Assembly: GCA_030248215.1 (NCBI GenBank)
Contig: JASANG010001385.1
Location: forward strand, 62,001 to 126,000
Direction of reading: 5' to 3'
Length of the DNA stretch: 64,000 nt
Source of the DNA: Enoplolaimus lenunculus
Taxonomy: Eukaryota; Nematoda; Enoplea; Enoplida; Thoracostomopsidae
Positions 10,657-22,182 of this stretch are shown here, one piece after another. Both the position numbers and the translations under genes were made by a program. The notes beneath the pieces are model-generated. The model was not told where the DNA came from. It made no database searches and saw nothing but the letters and a program-made list of their open reading frames with translations. Every line of letters begins with the position of its first letter. Position 1 is the stretch's first letter.

Positions 10657-13600
10657 TCAAAAACAGGATGACCAAAAATAACTTCCGGCAAATCGGCTCC
10701 TGTTGCTGGTGGCATCTTCCGGATCCGACACACTGCTGCGGCGACAAAACACACAAATCATCGCAACAGTAATTGAAATTCCAACAGCTGTAATTACAAC
10801 AAACGTCACAAGCAATCCAAGGACTCTGGTCGATATACAAAAGCGGTTGCTAACTCCAAATCCGTTTTCTAGCGGTTCACAGATGATTCCAGGCGTAGAT
10901 GTCCTCGCTGGCGAAAAGCTTTGCGGATCTATCGAACTTTTAGCTGACGGATTGGCAAATTTAGCTTCGGAAACAGCGAAATCTTGATGCGATCGAACCC
11001 GACGTTGGCCAATATTGCTAATCTCAAGCTGGACAGATACATCGGTGGTCACTGACAAGCCAGGTGGAGTTGATCGAGTCGTCGGAGTTCGTTTGGTTCG
11101 GGTTGTAACTCGGTTGGAAAGTGCTCGACAAGACAGTTTTGGGCAGGTTTCAAATTTTCGCTGAAATAAGTGTTTGACAAACTGTAGCGGCTAGGAAAAA
11201 TATATATGTATGTATGTATATATGGAATGAATTGGATGTAAACTACACGGTACAACTGTATACAAACACTGAGCGTATTGTCTTGTATTGAAGACAAATG
11301 CATGAGCTCATGATGTGTTGTAATTTAAACTTTTGAAAATTTTCAGGAACGAAACGTCGAATTATCGAAATCCTGCCCGTGGTTTTAACAACCATCTTAA
11401 TGTTCACAGTTCAAATGAGCAGGGCAGAGATTTTTTAGTTAACCTTTTCACGGTAAATTCAACGATTCGATTTTAATCAAGAACAGTGGCGGATCCAGAA
11501 ATTTCTGGTGGGGGGATGCATAAGTGGAAAATGTTGAGGTTTGGCACAGTTCATGCATATTTTTACGCATATAAAAACAGCCACAAGTCACACACACACT
11601 GCCCATGTAAAGAACAGGTCCCTCCCAATTTCCTGGGTAATATCCCAATTTCCGAAAAGCTTAGGCTATTCAGAAGTTTAGGTTTAGACTCAGGTTTAGG
11701 CTTAAGCTTGAGCCTACGCTTTAGGCTAAATTCTGGTATAGGCTTAGGTTCGCGCATAGCCTCGAAGGATCATAGGCAGACAGAAGCAGGGGACAGCCCT
11801 CTGTAGCGAAATTGGCTCTTTTTATTCCCCCACACTTGCGAAACTCGCACGCAGTGCCGGATCAGATAGGGGTTAAGACTATTCCCAGACTCGAGAGCGA
11901 AGCGAGCGAGAAGGCACTCACATTTTAAAACTTGTCAAAGCACATAGAAAATTAGTTATGCTGAGTTTCTTGGCGAATCCCATAAACAAATGTGAACCTT
12001 TGAGATATCGGAAAAAAATTTGCATTGTAAGTTCGATTTTAACCTTGAAAAAATTTATACTCGACAGCCGGTGGGGTGGAGGTACCCCCTCTCCCCCCTC
12101 CTGGATCCGCCCCTGATCCAGAATGCCTTGAATAACAGAGCCTAATTATGACGCTCAAAATTCAGAATTATGAATTGATTTTGAACTCATTCTAAGTTAA
12201 TAATTAATCAACTCAAACGGAACTAATTCAAACTCAGAATGAATTAATGTTTATTGTTATTAATTCATAAATTACTATAAATTACTAATTTGTTCTTGTA
12301 GTGTCTATACTTTCCACACGAATATTAGCCATTTTGTTATAACTAAGCTCAAGCCAGGATTCTAATCACAGGCTCACGAGTACCGGCGTTTAAGAGCACC
12401 AATCAGCGACAGGAGTTTGATGCTCGAGCCTGAGGGACTCTCACGTCTTTCGGTGATTGTGCACTGTTAAACGTTGCGCATTTTGTACTAATCGACATAT
12501 GCTCATAGTCTACAGTATGCGAAAAACTAACTGGAATTTGCAGGGGTTAAGTTTTAATATTCCAACTGGCCAATGTTACTTTTAGGGCCGTAACAGTAGA
12601 TTGAGCGTATTTCTGAGCCTAATCCTAAGCCTAAGCCTAAGCAAAAATATGTGGGCTAGAATGTACGCCTACTCTTTTACAAACCCACCAGAAACTGGGA
12701 CGGCTTTAAAAGTAACATAGGCGTTCCACCTTATACTTTGGTATTTGATTAAAATAAAACTTTGACTCCATCTTTACCTTGACAGTAATCGTGATTTCAC
12801 ATTGAAAGTACATTTGAGTTCGGTCAGCAAATTTAAATACGTGCGCTTCTTGGCTTGCAACTAAACGGTTTGCAGAATATTGCAAATGCTGCAATACGTA
12901 CTTATCCACACCACAGCCCCTCGCGTCAATTATTTCCGCTCGTTCGATCTAAAACCATATACGTTTAAACTTTTGGCCAATGTAAAGAACAGGGTCGGAA
13001 TAGTAGTATAAGCATATTCCTAAGCCTAAGCCTAAACAAAAAAATTAGTCTAAAGCTTTAACTGACTATTATAACCCCCTCCGGAAAACGATCCGGTCCT
13101 GTTCTTTACATGGGCCAAACTGTTTAAGCATTTAGGGACATGAACGAAAACTGCATATAAACAGACAATCCTAAACTGCCGGACACACCGAAATTAAGCA
13201 ATTTAACCGGCTTTAGAATTATTAAATCGTTCCACTTTACGATATGCGCAAAAGTGTTAGTGAATTTACAAAAATCTGTATACAACTTTTCTATTCATAG
13301 AACAGTTACGTTTATGTCCTTCAAAACTTTTGTAAAAACAAACTGATGCTGGAAAGTTGCCGAAAATATATGCGTGTGGGAGTATTCCAAGTTTAATTAT
13401 ATGGATGATCGTGGCAGTGTTTGACATAAATTTTTCCTTTGTTCTACACACGACCTCTTTCATTGTTTGGATTTAAGCCGTGTACACTGCAAAAAATGTT
13501 GAGTCAAATTGACTCTCTCCGAAATAGGCTTCTCCGGACTACACAAACTGAGTTAAAATTTGATTCCGCCAGTCAAATTCGACTCAATGACTCGCTCAGT

Positions 13601-16600
13601 GAGTCGGATTTGAATCAGTTTGTGTAGACCGGAAAAGCCTATTTCGGAGAGAGTAAATTTGACTCACCATTTTTTGCAGTATGTATATTAATGTTTACAC
13701 ATTGTATAATTGCTAATTTAATAACCAAACAGGCTTAACGTTTTAAGCACCAATGGAATTAAAACACGCGAGGGTTAAGTTCATCAGTTGTGCGTTTGGT
13801 ACCTATTTTTTCACAATATTTCTTATTTTAAAGGTATACATTCTAAACGAACACGTTTCTTGCTATTTTTGAGGTCAAGTTTGTTTTTTCGGCCCAAGTC
13901 GTAAACAATGGTTGACCGATTCCAGGTTATAACGCAAACCTTGAATTAGGCTTAGGCTTATGTTCTTCGCTTTAGGTTCAATCATAAACTTACGGTTAAA
14001 TTTTAGGTTTAATCTTAAATAAAGTGCTTATATTTTAATCTTACGCTCATACTTGGCTTAGACTGGAGACATCGAAATAGGGAAATTGAGGAATTGAAAA
14101 AATAGGAGACCATAGAAGGTAGGAGAGTGTAAATTTGTAGAACGACGAGACTGGAAGACTTGGAGAGGTATAAACTGGCAAATTACAAACGCCGTATGCT
14201 AGAAAACTAAGAAACTGGAAAACTGAGACACTGAGAAACTCGAAAACTGGACGGAGAAACCGAAAGCGTGAGAAACTGACAGACTGGGAAATTGGAGAGC
14301 GTGAGAAAAAATTTGAAGACTGGAAAACTTTTGTTTACCTGAAAGACTGGCAAATTCCCAGACGGCAGGCGGCCCTCGCTGTTAGCCTGGACAGTTTGTT
14401 TTCTGTCAAACGTTTGTTTAATCTTATTTCAGCAAACTTTAACGATAAAATATTACGCAAACTTACACCGCCGTCATCAACATAACACGAATGAACCGTC
14501 ATACAGAATAAATTCGGATGCTTTGTTTGACATTCCCATCGGTGAAACACTGGATCACCGATTTCTGCAAATCTGAAAATAGAAATCGGAAAATACTACG
14601 CCGATGTTAATACTTTTACCGTGGGCCTGTAGCCAAGGGGGCGTCACGGTGAGCCCCCACGGGAAACAGTTTGCTCCCCAGATAGAAAAATTTTAAGCTT
14701 GCTTCTAAATCAACGTAAACCGTAGTATGCCCCCTGAAAATTTTTTGGTCCTTTCGGTTACCCCCTAGCCGGCGTTTGCCAAAATGTGGAACAATTAACA
14801 CCATTCAACTCAGCTCTGCAATCTGCGTCGAATGGTATATATAAGTTGTCTAACCTTTTGACAAAAAAATTTTGGGTGCCAAGGGTGTAACCTTTGGACC
14901 TTAACAATCGAATTTTTCAAAAACTCCAATTTGATCGTGGGATGATCAGAGGAAGTCATGAGAAGTTCAAATACGCAGTTTTCAAAATCCAACAGTTTTG
15001 GACAAATGCTGGCTGGGCGGAAGCTTACGTCTCCAACAGTATCATATTGATCGAATACTACTTCAAAAGATACAATATTTGAAGTACATTGCCTAAACAT
15101 TTCAAGACCCGTAAAAGAAGACATTTCACTCATTTTCAAGCATAGCTGAATAATGATTGTATATTTCCGTTACAACAGACCAAACGACACGTTTTAGATG
15201 CAGGTCCACGTTTAATTTTATCATCACATTCACCCGCGTCCGAAATAGTGCCATTACTTTGGGGGGGAGGGGGGCAAAAACAATTCCAGCTAAAAATGAC
15301 CAACGCTCTCATCCTATTGGCTAAGGACCAACAGCAATTTTGTCCACGAAACAGCGATCACAAAACACCAAGCGTACTCTATAGGTCGTTTAGTAACCGC
15401 ATTCAGAACTTGATAAGTACAGTTAGGCATTGGGATTTGATACGATATCAGGCTGTTGGTTTGAGCAGAAACGTCAATAACGTTTGTAACAGTTTTGTCA
15501 CTTTCCATATAGAAACATCGTATAAGAAACGCCCGATCAACCTAAAAAAATTAAAAATTTGTTGTCATTTCAATAACCCAATTTAAAGATTACAAGTCAG
15601 CCTCGCTTTGCGTAATAGGCAAAACGACAACAATCTGCATGCCAATTTTGTTTTCAAAGAACAATCACATTTGTGTTCTAAGTAAAATGCTGCAAAGTGG
15701 CCAAAAATACGCGTGTGGCGGCTTCCAGGTTTAATTATATATACCAGTCGTAGTGGGACTACATTTATTGAGCGAAGCTCGAACGCACGTAAGCAATTAA
15801 GCTAATATGCAAATTAGCTATTAGCTAACTATTCAATTATCGGTTTTTGATGTTTGTAAACTATTTATTCAAATTCCTCGCAACCAAAAACCCTTCAGCC
15901 ACTCTAATAATTTTTGGAATAATTTAAAAAGTCCTAATTTTGTTTTGTCAATTAAGCTAATATGCAAATTAGTTATTAGGTAACTATTCAATTATCGGTT
16001 TTGGAGGTTTGTAAACAATTTATTCAGATTCTTCGCACCCAAAAACCGTCAGTAAACCCTAATAATTATTGAAATAATTTAAACAGTCCTAGTTTTGTCT
16101 TGTCCATTAAGCTAATATGCAAATTAGCTATTAGCTAACTATTCAATTATCGGGTTTGGATGTTTGTAAACTATTTATTCAAAATCCACGCACAAACAAC
16201 CCTTTAGTGCTGAAATTATATTGCTTTTAACCTTAATAATTAGTGAAAGATTGTAAAAAGTCCTAATTTAGGTTTATAAACTATGCTAATATGCAAATTA
16301 TCTATTAGCTGACTGCTCACGTATCGGTTTTGGAGTTTTGTAAACAGTCTACGCAGATTCCTCGCACCCAAAAACTTTTTAATGCTAAAATTAGATTGCT
16401 TCTAACTGTAATAATTAGTGAAATATTGTGGAAAGTCCTGATTTAGGCTTAATTAATTATGCAAATTAGCCTGTAGCTAATAAACGGCTTAAAATTTTAA
16501 AACCCCAATGCGAGGTTAATACCCCAGGATAATTGGCTTTCAAACAAAAAAGTATATCAAAATCAGTTCAGCCGTTCCTGAGATTCTTTTCGGACGGACA

Positions 16601-18974
16601 GACGGACAGACGGACGGACGAACATCCACCTTTCGACCCCCAAGTACAAAACATAAAACGCTTCGCGAAACTCCGAGCTTCGCTCGGAGTTTCGCTTCGC
16701 TCAATAATAATTAAAAGTATATTCCATTATATAATTTCACTTTACAGTTTGCCGACGAAGGTGTAATGTAAGTTATAAAGGTCAGGCCGTTTGAGCGCTT
16801 GCTTTTCAAGCTGTTTAATCAAAGGTCAAAATTCAGAACGGTCTTATCTGCGTCCAGGTTTCTGTTAAGTCTATAAAATAGTAGATTTAGATTCTAGATT
16901 ACATTTCTTTGCTTAGGCTATGGCTTAACCTTTAGCTTAGAAACTCGTTTTTGCAACATTTAGGCTTAGACTTAGGCTTAAGAATACACTTAATCTACTG
17001 TTACGCCCCTTAAAGTATAACATTGGCCGAAATGGTAATAGTGCATATAACACATCCACATCGATATGTTTAGTAATACTCAGCAGGATCAATGTAACCC
17101 TACAGATAAGGTTGCATGATTTTATGCTGATACTTAAACTCCTAATTAAAATAACGAAAAACATCAAAATGTAAGCCGCTAGAAAATATTTCAAAGCGTG
17201 GCCCCTGTGAGTATACGCGGTATAGCTTGTGTATATGCAGAATGTGTAATGTTAAAGACACATACATACTCGTGCACATATAGCACCAGAGGAAATGATG
17301 ATATCGCCCGCGTGGTGTAATGGTAAGCGCGCTTGACCAGCGAGCGAGAGGTCCGACGTTCGATTCCCGGCAGTGATGTTTCGGAGAAGTTTAGAGAAAA
17401 AACCATTTATATTCGCAGTACTTCGGAGGAAGGTGTCGTCCTGACCGCGTGGTTCTGACAGTCCCGAGCATAAATCATGAAAAATCTCTGATCGTAAATA
17501 ATTTCTTTGTCTGTCTTACTTTTGTAATAAATCTGTCATGAAACGAAACTACAACCGTTGTGCTCACTGCAACACCGCGTGGATTCACTGTTCGTCGCCT
17601 ACGAACGTTGCATGCGTTAAATTGCATACGTATGCTTGCAGTATTGCGTTGATGTTGCTGATTTTCGTTTTGCCGACTGATACAATTCTGAAATTAGAAG
17701 TAAACAGAAAAGTTTGTTTTTTGCCAGAAATTAGAAGTAAACAGAAAAGTTTGTTTTTTTGCCAGAAATTAGAAGTAAACAGAAAAGTTTGTTTTTTGCC
17801 AGAAATTAGAAGTAAACAGAAAAGTTTGTTTTTTGCCAGAAATTAGAAGTAAACAGAAAAGTTTGTTTTTTGCCAGAAATTAGAAGTAAACAGAAAAGTT
17901 TGTTTTTTTGCCAGAAATTAGAAGTAAACAGAAAAGTTTGTTTTTTGCCAGAAATTAGAAGTAAACAGAAAAGTTTGTTTTTTTGCCAGAAATTAGAAGT
18001 AAACAGAAAAGTTTGTTTTTTGCCAGAAATTAGAAGTAAACAGAAAAGTTTGTTTTTTTGCCAGAAATTAGAAGTAAACAGAAAAGTTTGTTTTTTGGCA
18101 GAAATTAGAAGTAAACAGAAAAGTTTGTTTTTTTGCCAGAAATTAGAAGTAAACAGAAAAGTTTGTTTTTTGGCAGAAATTAGAAGTAAACAGAAAAGTT
18201 TGTTTTTTGCCAGAAATTAGAAGTAAACAGAAAAGTTTGTTTTTTGCCAGAAATTAGAAGTAAACAGAAAAGTTTGTTTTTTGCCAGAAATTAGAAGTAA
18301 ACAGAAAAGTTTGTTTTTTGCCAGAAATTAGAAGTAAACAGAAAAGTTTGTTTTTTGCCAGAAATTAGAAGTAAACAGAAAAGTTTGTTTTTTGCCAGAA
18401 ATTAGAAGTAAACAGAAAAGTTTGTTTTTTGCCAGAAATTAGAAGTAAACAGAAAAGTTTGTTTTTTTGCCAGAAATTAGAAGTAAACAGAAAAGTTTGT
18501 GTTTTGCCAGAAATTAGAAGTAAACAGAAAAGTTTGTTTTTTTGCCAGAAATTAGAAGTAAACAGAAAAGTTTGTTTTTTGCCAGAAATTAGAAGTAAAC
18601 AGAAAAGTTTGTTTTTGCCAGAAATTAGAAGTAAACAGAAAAGTTTGTTTCTTGCCAGAAATTAGAAGTAAACAGAAAAGTTTGTTTATTGCCATGAAAA
18701 ACAATTTGACGGCCATAAATTTAAACGAACTTGATTAAAATAATGAAATTACCAAAAAGTTCACCTTATCATTCGACAATCCTTGAGCAAATATTTTTCC
18801 TTCGAATGCATTTTGAAGCGTAAATTCAATTCCGATCGCAGTCGGACCACATTCTAACAGCGGATCTTGTGCGATACTGTTATTAACTGCAATTTCAATT
18901 GAGTGTTTAATGCATAACGCAATTATTGCAATAATGCAGTAGCGATGGAGTGCAAAACGCAACCATCGGAACAT
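10657..18974 (-). CDS. Cuticlin-like ZP-domain transmembrane protein
   Basis: ZP-domain cuticlins polymerise into cuticle ribbons and apical extracellular matrix. Six minus-strand exons join in phase: 18974-18765, 17687-17520, 15541-15378, 14572-14467, 12948-12778 and 11160-10657, giving 440 residues. Residues 1-30 form a signal sequence. The ZP domain starts ECGPTAIGIEFTLQNAFEGK, close to CUT-1 (ECGPNSITVNFNTRNPFEGH, from memory), and continues through FNACNV, VDRAFLIRCFYMESDKTV, FHRWEC, HSCYVDDG and SQEAHVFKFADRTQMYFQC. A furin-type site, RTKR, follows the last cysteines. One membrane helix (RVLGLLVTFVVITAVGISIT and onward) precedes a short cytoplasmic tail. This is the usual secreted, membrane-tethered and then cleaved layout. 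Intron 1 is almost entirely a 37-bp tandem array. Other introns hold hAT, T, F, E and SINE insertions. The family is certain; which cuticlin member it is, is not. Confidence 0.93.
11484..12115. mobile_element. hAT-like non-autonomous element
   Basis: Inverted ends CAGTGGCGGATCC and GGATCCGCCCCTG are hAT-like. Flanks ATCAAGAA (11476-11483) and ATCCAGAA (12116-12123) are an 8-bp duplication with one mismatch. A half copy of a family T element (from about 11601) is nested inside. No transposase frame was seen. It lies downstream of cuticlin exon 5, in the last intron. Confidence 0.8.
12568..12722. mobile_element. MITE family T, subtype with GTTACTTT ends
   Basis: Ends GGCCAATGTTACTTTTAGGG and TTTAAAAGTAACATAGGC enclose a few GCCTAA hexamers. 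It sits about 55 bases downstream of the donor of cuticlin exon 5. Confidence 0.75.
12975..13116. mobile_element. MITE family T, subtype with GTAAAGAACAGGG ends
   Basis: Ends GGCCAATGTAAAGAACAGGG and TGTTCTTTACATGGGCC. Flanks AAACTTTT and AAACTGTT form an 8-bp duplication with one mismatch. It lies 26 bases upstream of the acceptor side of cuticlin exon 5. Confidence 0.8.
13485..13680. mobile_element. Hairpin MITE, family F
   Basis: The whole element folds on itself: CACTGCAAAAAATG at one end, CATTTTTTGCAGT at the other, with GAGTCAAATTYGACTC-like palindromic arms between. It is inserted at TA and has no coding potential. Confidence 0.85.
15746..16706. mobile_element. Family E element in cuticlin intron 2
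   Basis: It begins with CCAGTCGTAGTGGGACTAC and has four to five diverged units with AAGCTAATATGCAAATTAGC-like blocks. It ends with a CGGACAGACGGACAGACGG run and a 12-bp perfect hairpin (GAAACTCCGAGC). TATTGAGCGAAGC near the left and GCTTCGCTCAATA at the right form inverted ends. The transposon class is not resolved. Confidence 0.65.
16853..17028. mobile_element. MITE family T, left end degraded
   Basis: The right end TAAAGTATAACATTGGCC and internal TTAGGCTT units are clear. The left end retains GTCCAGGTTTCTG only. Confidence 0.6.
17302..17510 (+). repeat. tRNA-derived SINE-like insertion
   Basis: RNA polymerase III-type boxes are present: A box TGGTGTAATGG (17313-17323) and B box GTTCGATTCC (17358-17367). 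The acceptor arms do not pair, so this is not a functional tRNA. The sequence after the tRNA-like head runs to the edge of cuticlin exon 2. Confidence 0.55.
17688..18700 (-). repeat. 27-copy, 37-38-bp minisatellite made from the cuticlin intron 1 3' splice region
   Basis: The array fills most of intron 1 (17688-18764). On the coding strand each unit reads TTCTGTTTACTTCTAATTTC followed by TGGCAAAAAACAAAC. The last unit is the real 3' splice site, where the same tract ends in CAG at exon 2. Internal units have TGG in place of that AG. The sense strand is free of AG over the whole array except one AG in the 26th unit (18651-18652), near the donor. Copies are nearly identical, so the array is young or homogenised. 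Confidence 0.95.
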
Positions 18975-19119
18975 ATCAGTATAGTTTGTGAATATATATA
19001 AATACAAGATTTGTGTCAAAAATAAAACGCTAATTTAAACGCTTTTCGGGTTTCTAACACCATCATCTGAAACATCTGTTTTTATATATCGAGAAACTCT
19101 AAAATGAATCGCTCGTGTA

Positions 19120-19740
19120 CTGTAGTGACCCGAATAAGAGGGGGACTGATATTTATTGGCCTCTCCAGAGGGTGCCCCGTTGTTATTCGGTTACGGACTG
19201 TTATTTATTTTTAACCCACGCTTCGCCGCCTTTAGTTACTGATATACATCCGGTTACTGCAAGTACGCTTTAAACTTTCGAACTCAAATTATTTGGTCCT
19301 GGAGTCATTTATGCGCTACCATTAGGGTTAATTGACATTTATGGACACTAATTAGGGTTTAGGGACTCTATCCGCTTACGGACTCTTATTAGGGATGCGG
19401 ACTCCAATTGATTCGGACTCAAAATGTTTGTAACCATGTGAGACATGCTTGTCCGTTATGTGCACATGCAATATAGTGCAGTGCACTACACTGTATGTAT
19501 GCTACCGTGCGGCATACGGTCGACACATATAGTCGACGAAAAATGCAGTTGGAGAGCCGGGCTACGTGGCGCAGTGGTAGAGTTTTCGCCTAACGATCCA
19601 TAAGCTGAGAATTCGATCCCCACTCTAGCCCGCTTTTCCAGCAGCTTAGTACAAACGTCTGAAGTCCCGGTTCCTACCTAGACTGACAATGGGGACCTTC
19701 ACTCTTATTACCCCTCCCCCTCTTATTCGGGTCAATACAG
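19120..19740. mobile_element. MITE family G with nested SINE
   Basis: Ends CTGTAGTGACCCGAATAAGA and CTCTTATTCGGGTCAATACAG are inverted repeats flanked by TA on both sides, as in Tc1/mariner-type elements. The unbroken family G order is interrupted by the insertion at 19427-19691. Confidence 0.85.
19427..19691 (+). repeat. tRNA-derived SINE nested in a family G MITE
   Basis: It is flanked by AATG on each side (19423-19426 and 19688-19691), and the host element resumes exactly after it. The tRNA-like part starts GGGCTACGTGGCGCAGTGG and ends near CTCTAGCCC; six acceptor pairs can form and a B box ATTCGATCCC is present. The anticodon arm does not fold well, so a functional tRNA is unlikely. Confidence 0.6.
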
Positions 19741-22182
19741 TAGCAAAACGCACTAAAAAGCAACCGCTTTTAAGCGTTTATCAAAACACGATTTCAGCAT
19801 CGATATCGACGCTTTTTTTCTAAACTTGAAAAGCTAACAGGTGTTTTTCGTACGATACCTAAATCCTATGACCAGGCTAGTAACCTGAACTTTTACACAG
19901 GCGAAACCACATGCAAAGCTTCCGAGATATTATAGTAGCTGCCCTTAAACAGCCGTGTGTCACTAGTGAAATTAATATAAAACTAATACTTTTCTAAAAA
20001 TTGAGTCAGCTAAATTAAATTTTTTTAAAATCTTAAAATTTACTCAGGATCTGATGTGATCACAAGTCTAAAAATCAGCCAAAACATCGAAACATATAGT
20101 AATTTTTCATAAATAAATATATATAAATGTATACATATATACATATATATATACGCAGTTTAAAAAGTTGATTTTAAAATATATTGAGTTTGACGGACGT
20201 ATATAAGGGGAAGTGAGATATACTTATCACCTGAAAATTTCAGGGGATACAAATAATTAAAGACTTAACGAAGTTTATATATAATAAACCTTCAAAATGA
20301 TAGAAACGAAAAAAATTCGAAGTTTATAGTCTCAATAAGTGAAATTGTGGCTATGCCTCTATGGGCCGTATAAAACTAGTAATTCACTCGAATACAATTA
20401 TAATTAATTTTTGTTGATCCAATTAAATTTAAGAAATTAAAATATTTGAAAATGATTTTGCTGAATATTAAAATTTAATTTAATCAAACTATACTTAAAA
20501 TGAGAAACATATGTTTTTGAAACAAAACAAAATGCAGTGAAACTCAATTTGCTCATCTCTTTACGATTTTGAGTGTTTGATTAACTTTTCATGCGTAAAA
20601 CGTTTTTAATACAAAATTTGTATGTTTTGATTTTGCAAGTTTTTTTAAAATCGCAAAAGCCTCAAACAAGCTGCCCTGACCAGTGTAAAGAACAGGGGGC
20701 TGAACAGTATTATAAGCTTATTCCTAAAGTGTAGCGTAAGCCTAAGCCTAAGCGTTTCTTCCGTGTTATTTACATTGGCCCAGACTGCGATGGAAAGTAA
20801 ACCCTCTTTACAGGTTCATATTTAATCATCGGTTTACTGATATTTAACCAATTTTTGCCGATAGGCCATATTTGTAACCAAAAAGATTCATAAGTTACCC
20901 CGGAGAACTATTCTTGCTATCCAGAAGACAGAATTAAGAGTACGGTGAAAAGTGCTAAAATACATATTTTTGATATACTCTAACTTTCAAAACGGAGTTC
21001 AGTATTCAGTATAACTGCAGCAAATAAGCTTCAATGGAATGAAGACGAAAGTACAAACAGCATCAGGAGTCATCACACTGAACCTTTTTTGCTACGAGTG
21101 TGTTGGCTGCTACAGAGGCCCGTAGCAATGGGGGTCCTCGAGCGACCAGCACCCCCGTGGAAGAATTTTGCACCCCCTAGAAAATTTTTAACCTTGCTTG
21201 TAAGTCATCGAAAAACCCTCGTATGCCCCTTCTGAAAAATAAAATGTTCAGCCTTCGACCTATCAAACGGATCTGGTTACGGACCTGCTACGAACGCTTT
21301 TTTGATCTCAGAGTCTGTCACCCCCACCCTCAAAAGCTTCAAAAGTTTACTTACCCAGCCAGTAGGAGTGAATCTTGATTTTTTTACTACTGGCACAAAA
21401 AGTAAACTAAATTTTAAATTTAAGGTTGTGAAATATTTTAAAACGAATTTGCAATTTTATTTCTTGCACAAAATTACACTTTTACAAGAGATTTTAATGA
21501 TGATACTCAATGTACGCCAGTATTAAATGTATTGCAGAACAAAGAAAAGACAGTTTTTGAAAATTATCGCCAAAACCAGAAAGTATAGTTCCAAGGGCAC
21601 ATGTTACTTTAAAGGACGTCCAGGTTTCTGGTGGGTCTATAAAACAGTAGGTTTAGATACTAGATTACATTTTTTGGCTTAACGTTAGGTTTAGGGCTTA
21701 TCAACACATACAACTCTTAGGTTTTGGCTTAGGCTTAGGAATACGTCTAACCTTCTGTTACGCCCCTAAAAGTAACATTGGCCGATCCAAGCGTGAAATA
21801 TCCTATTTAAATGGAAAATTAAGAAGTTGGCTGGAAAATCCACGGATCAGCATATCTAACCAAATTGGGTTTGAACAGAGCCTATTCGTGAAAAAATACT
21901 AAATTTTCCTGTTTTGAGTACAGTAAGTGGCCAGGCTGCAAATGGATAGTAAAAATAACGAAACGGATATCCGGTTACACCCCTTTAGTAGAATATAATT
22001 CAAATTACTTCGTCAAACCGGAGCCGGGAAACCGTTTCAGGTTTAGGTTCTATAAGCCTTGTCCGGGATAGACAAACGGTCACAAAGGTTCAAAATATTT
22101 TTCGTATTAAAAAGCTAATAAATTAATGCTAAAATAAGTTTAATTTAAGCAAATTGAAAAAAAGCTGAAAAGAATCACATTG
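19741..22182. other. Intergenic between cuticlin start and the four-helix gene
   Basis: AT-rich. Family T pieces lie at about 20678-20780 and 21596-21783, and a decayed hAT-like element at about 21118-21283. No gene was recognised. The cuticlin promoter should lie in the part next to 18975-19119. Confidence 0.5.
21596..21783. mobile_element. MITE family T, GTTACTTT subtype
   Basis: Ends GGCACATGTTACTTTAAAGG and CCCCTAAAAGTAACATTGGCC-like. Flanks GTTCCAAG and GATCCAAG are an 8-bp duplication with one mismatch. TTAGGCTT-type units lie inside. Confidence 0.8.

Noticed and set aside
13266-13463. Minus-strand 65-codon frame within a cuticlin intron
   Set aside because: The ZP domain is complete and in phase without it, and it has no matching splice sites.
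15746-16706. Helitron, because of the 3' hairpin
   Set aside because: There is no CTRR end after the hairpin and no TC start; inverted ends are present instead.
17306-17378. tRNA gene
   Set aside because: A and B boxes are good but the acceptor stem does not pair; better explained as a SINE head. The same holds at 58571.
17538-18665. Open frames full of repeated KQKSLFF and LEVNRKVC peptides
   Set aside because: They are translations of the 37-38-bp intronic array on the strand opposite to the cuticlin gene. Unit lengths vary between 37 and 38, so frames change at random.
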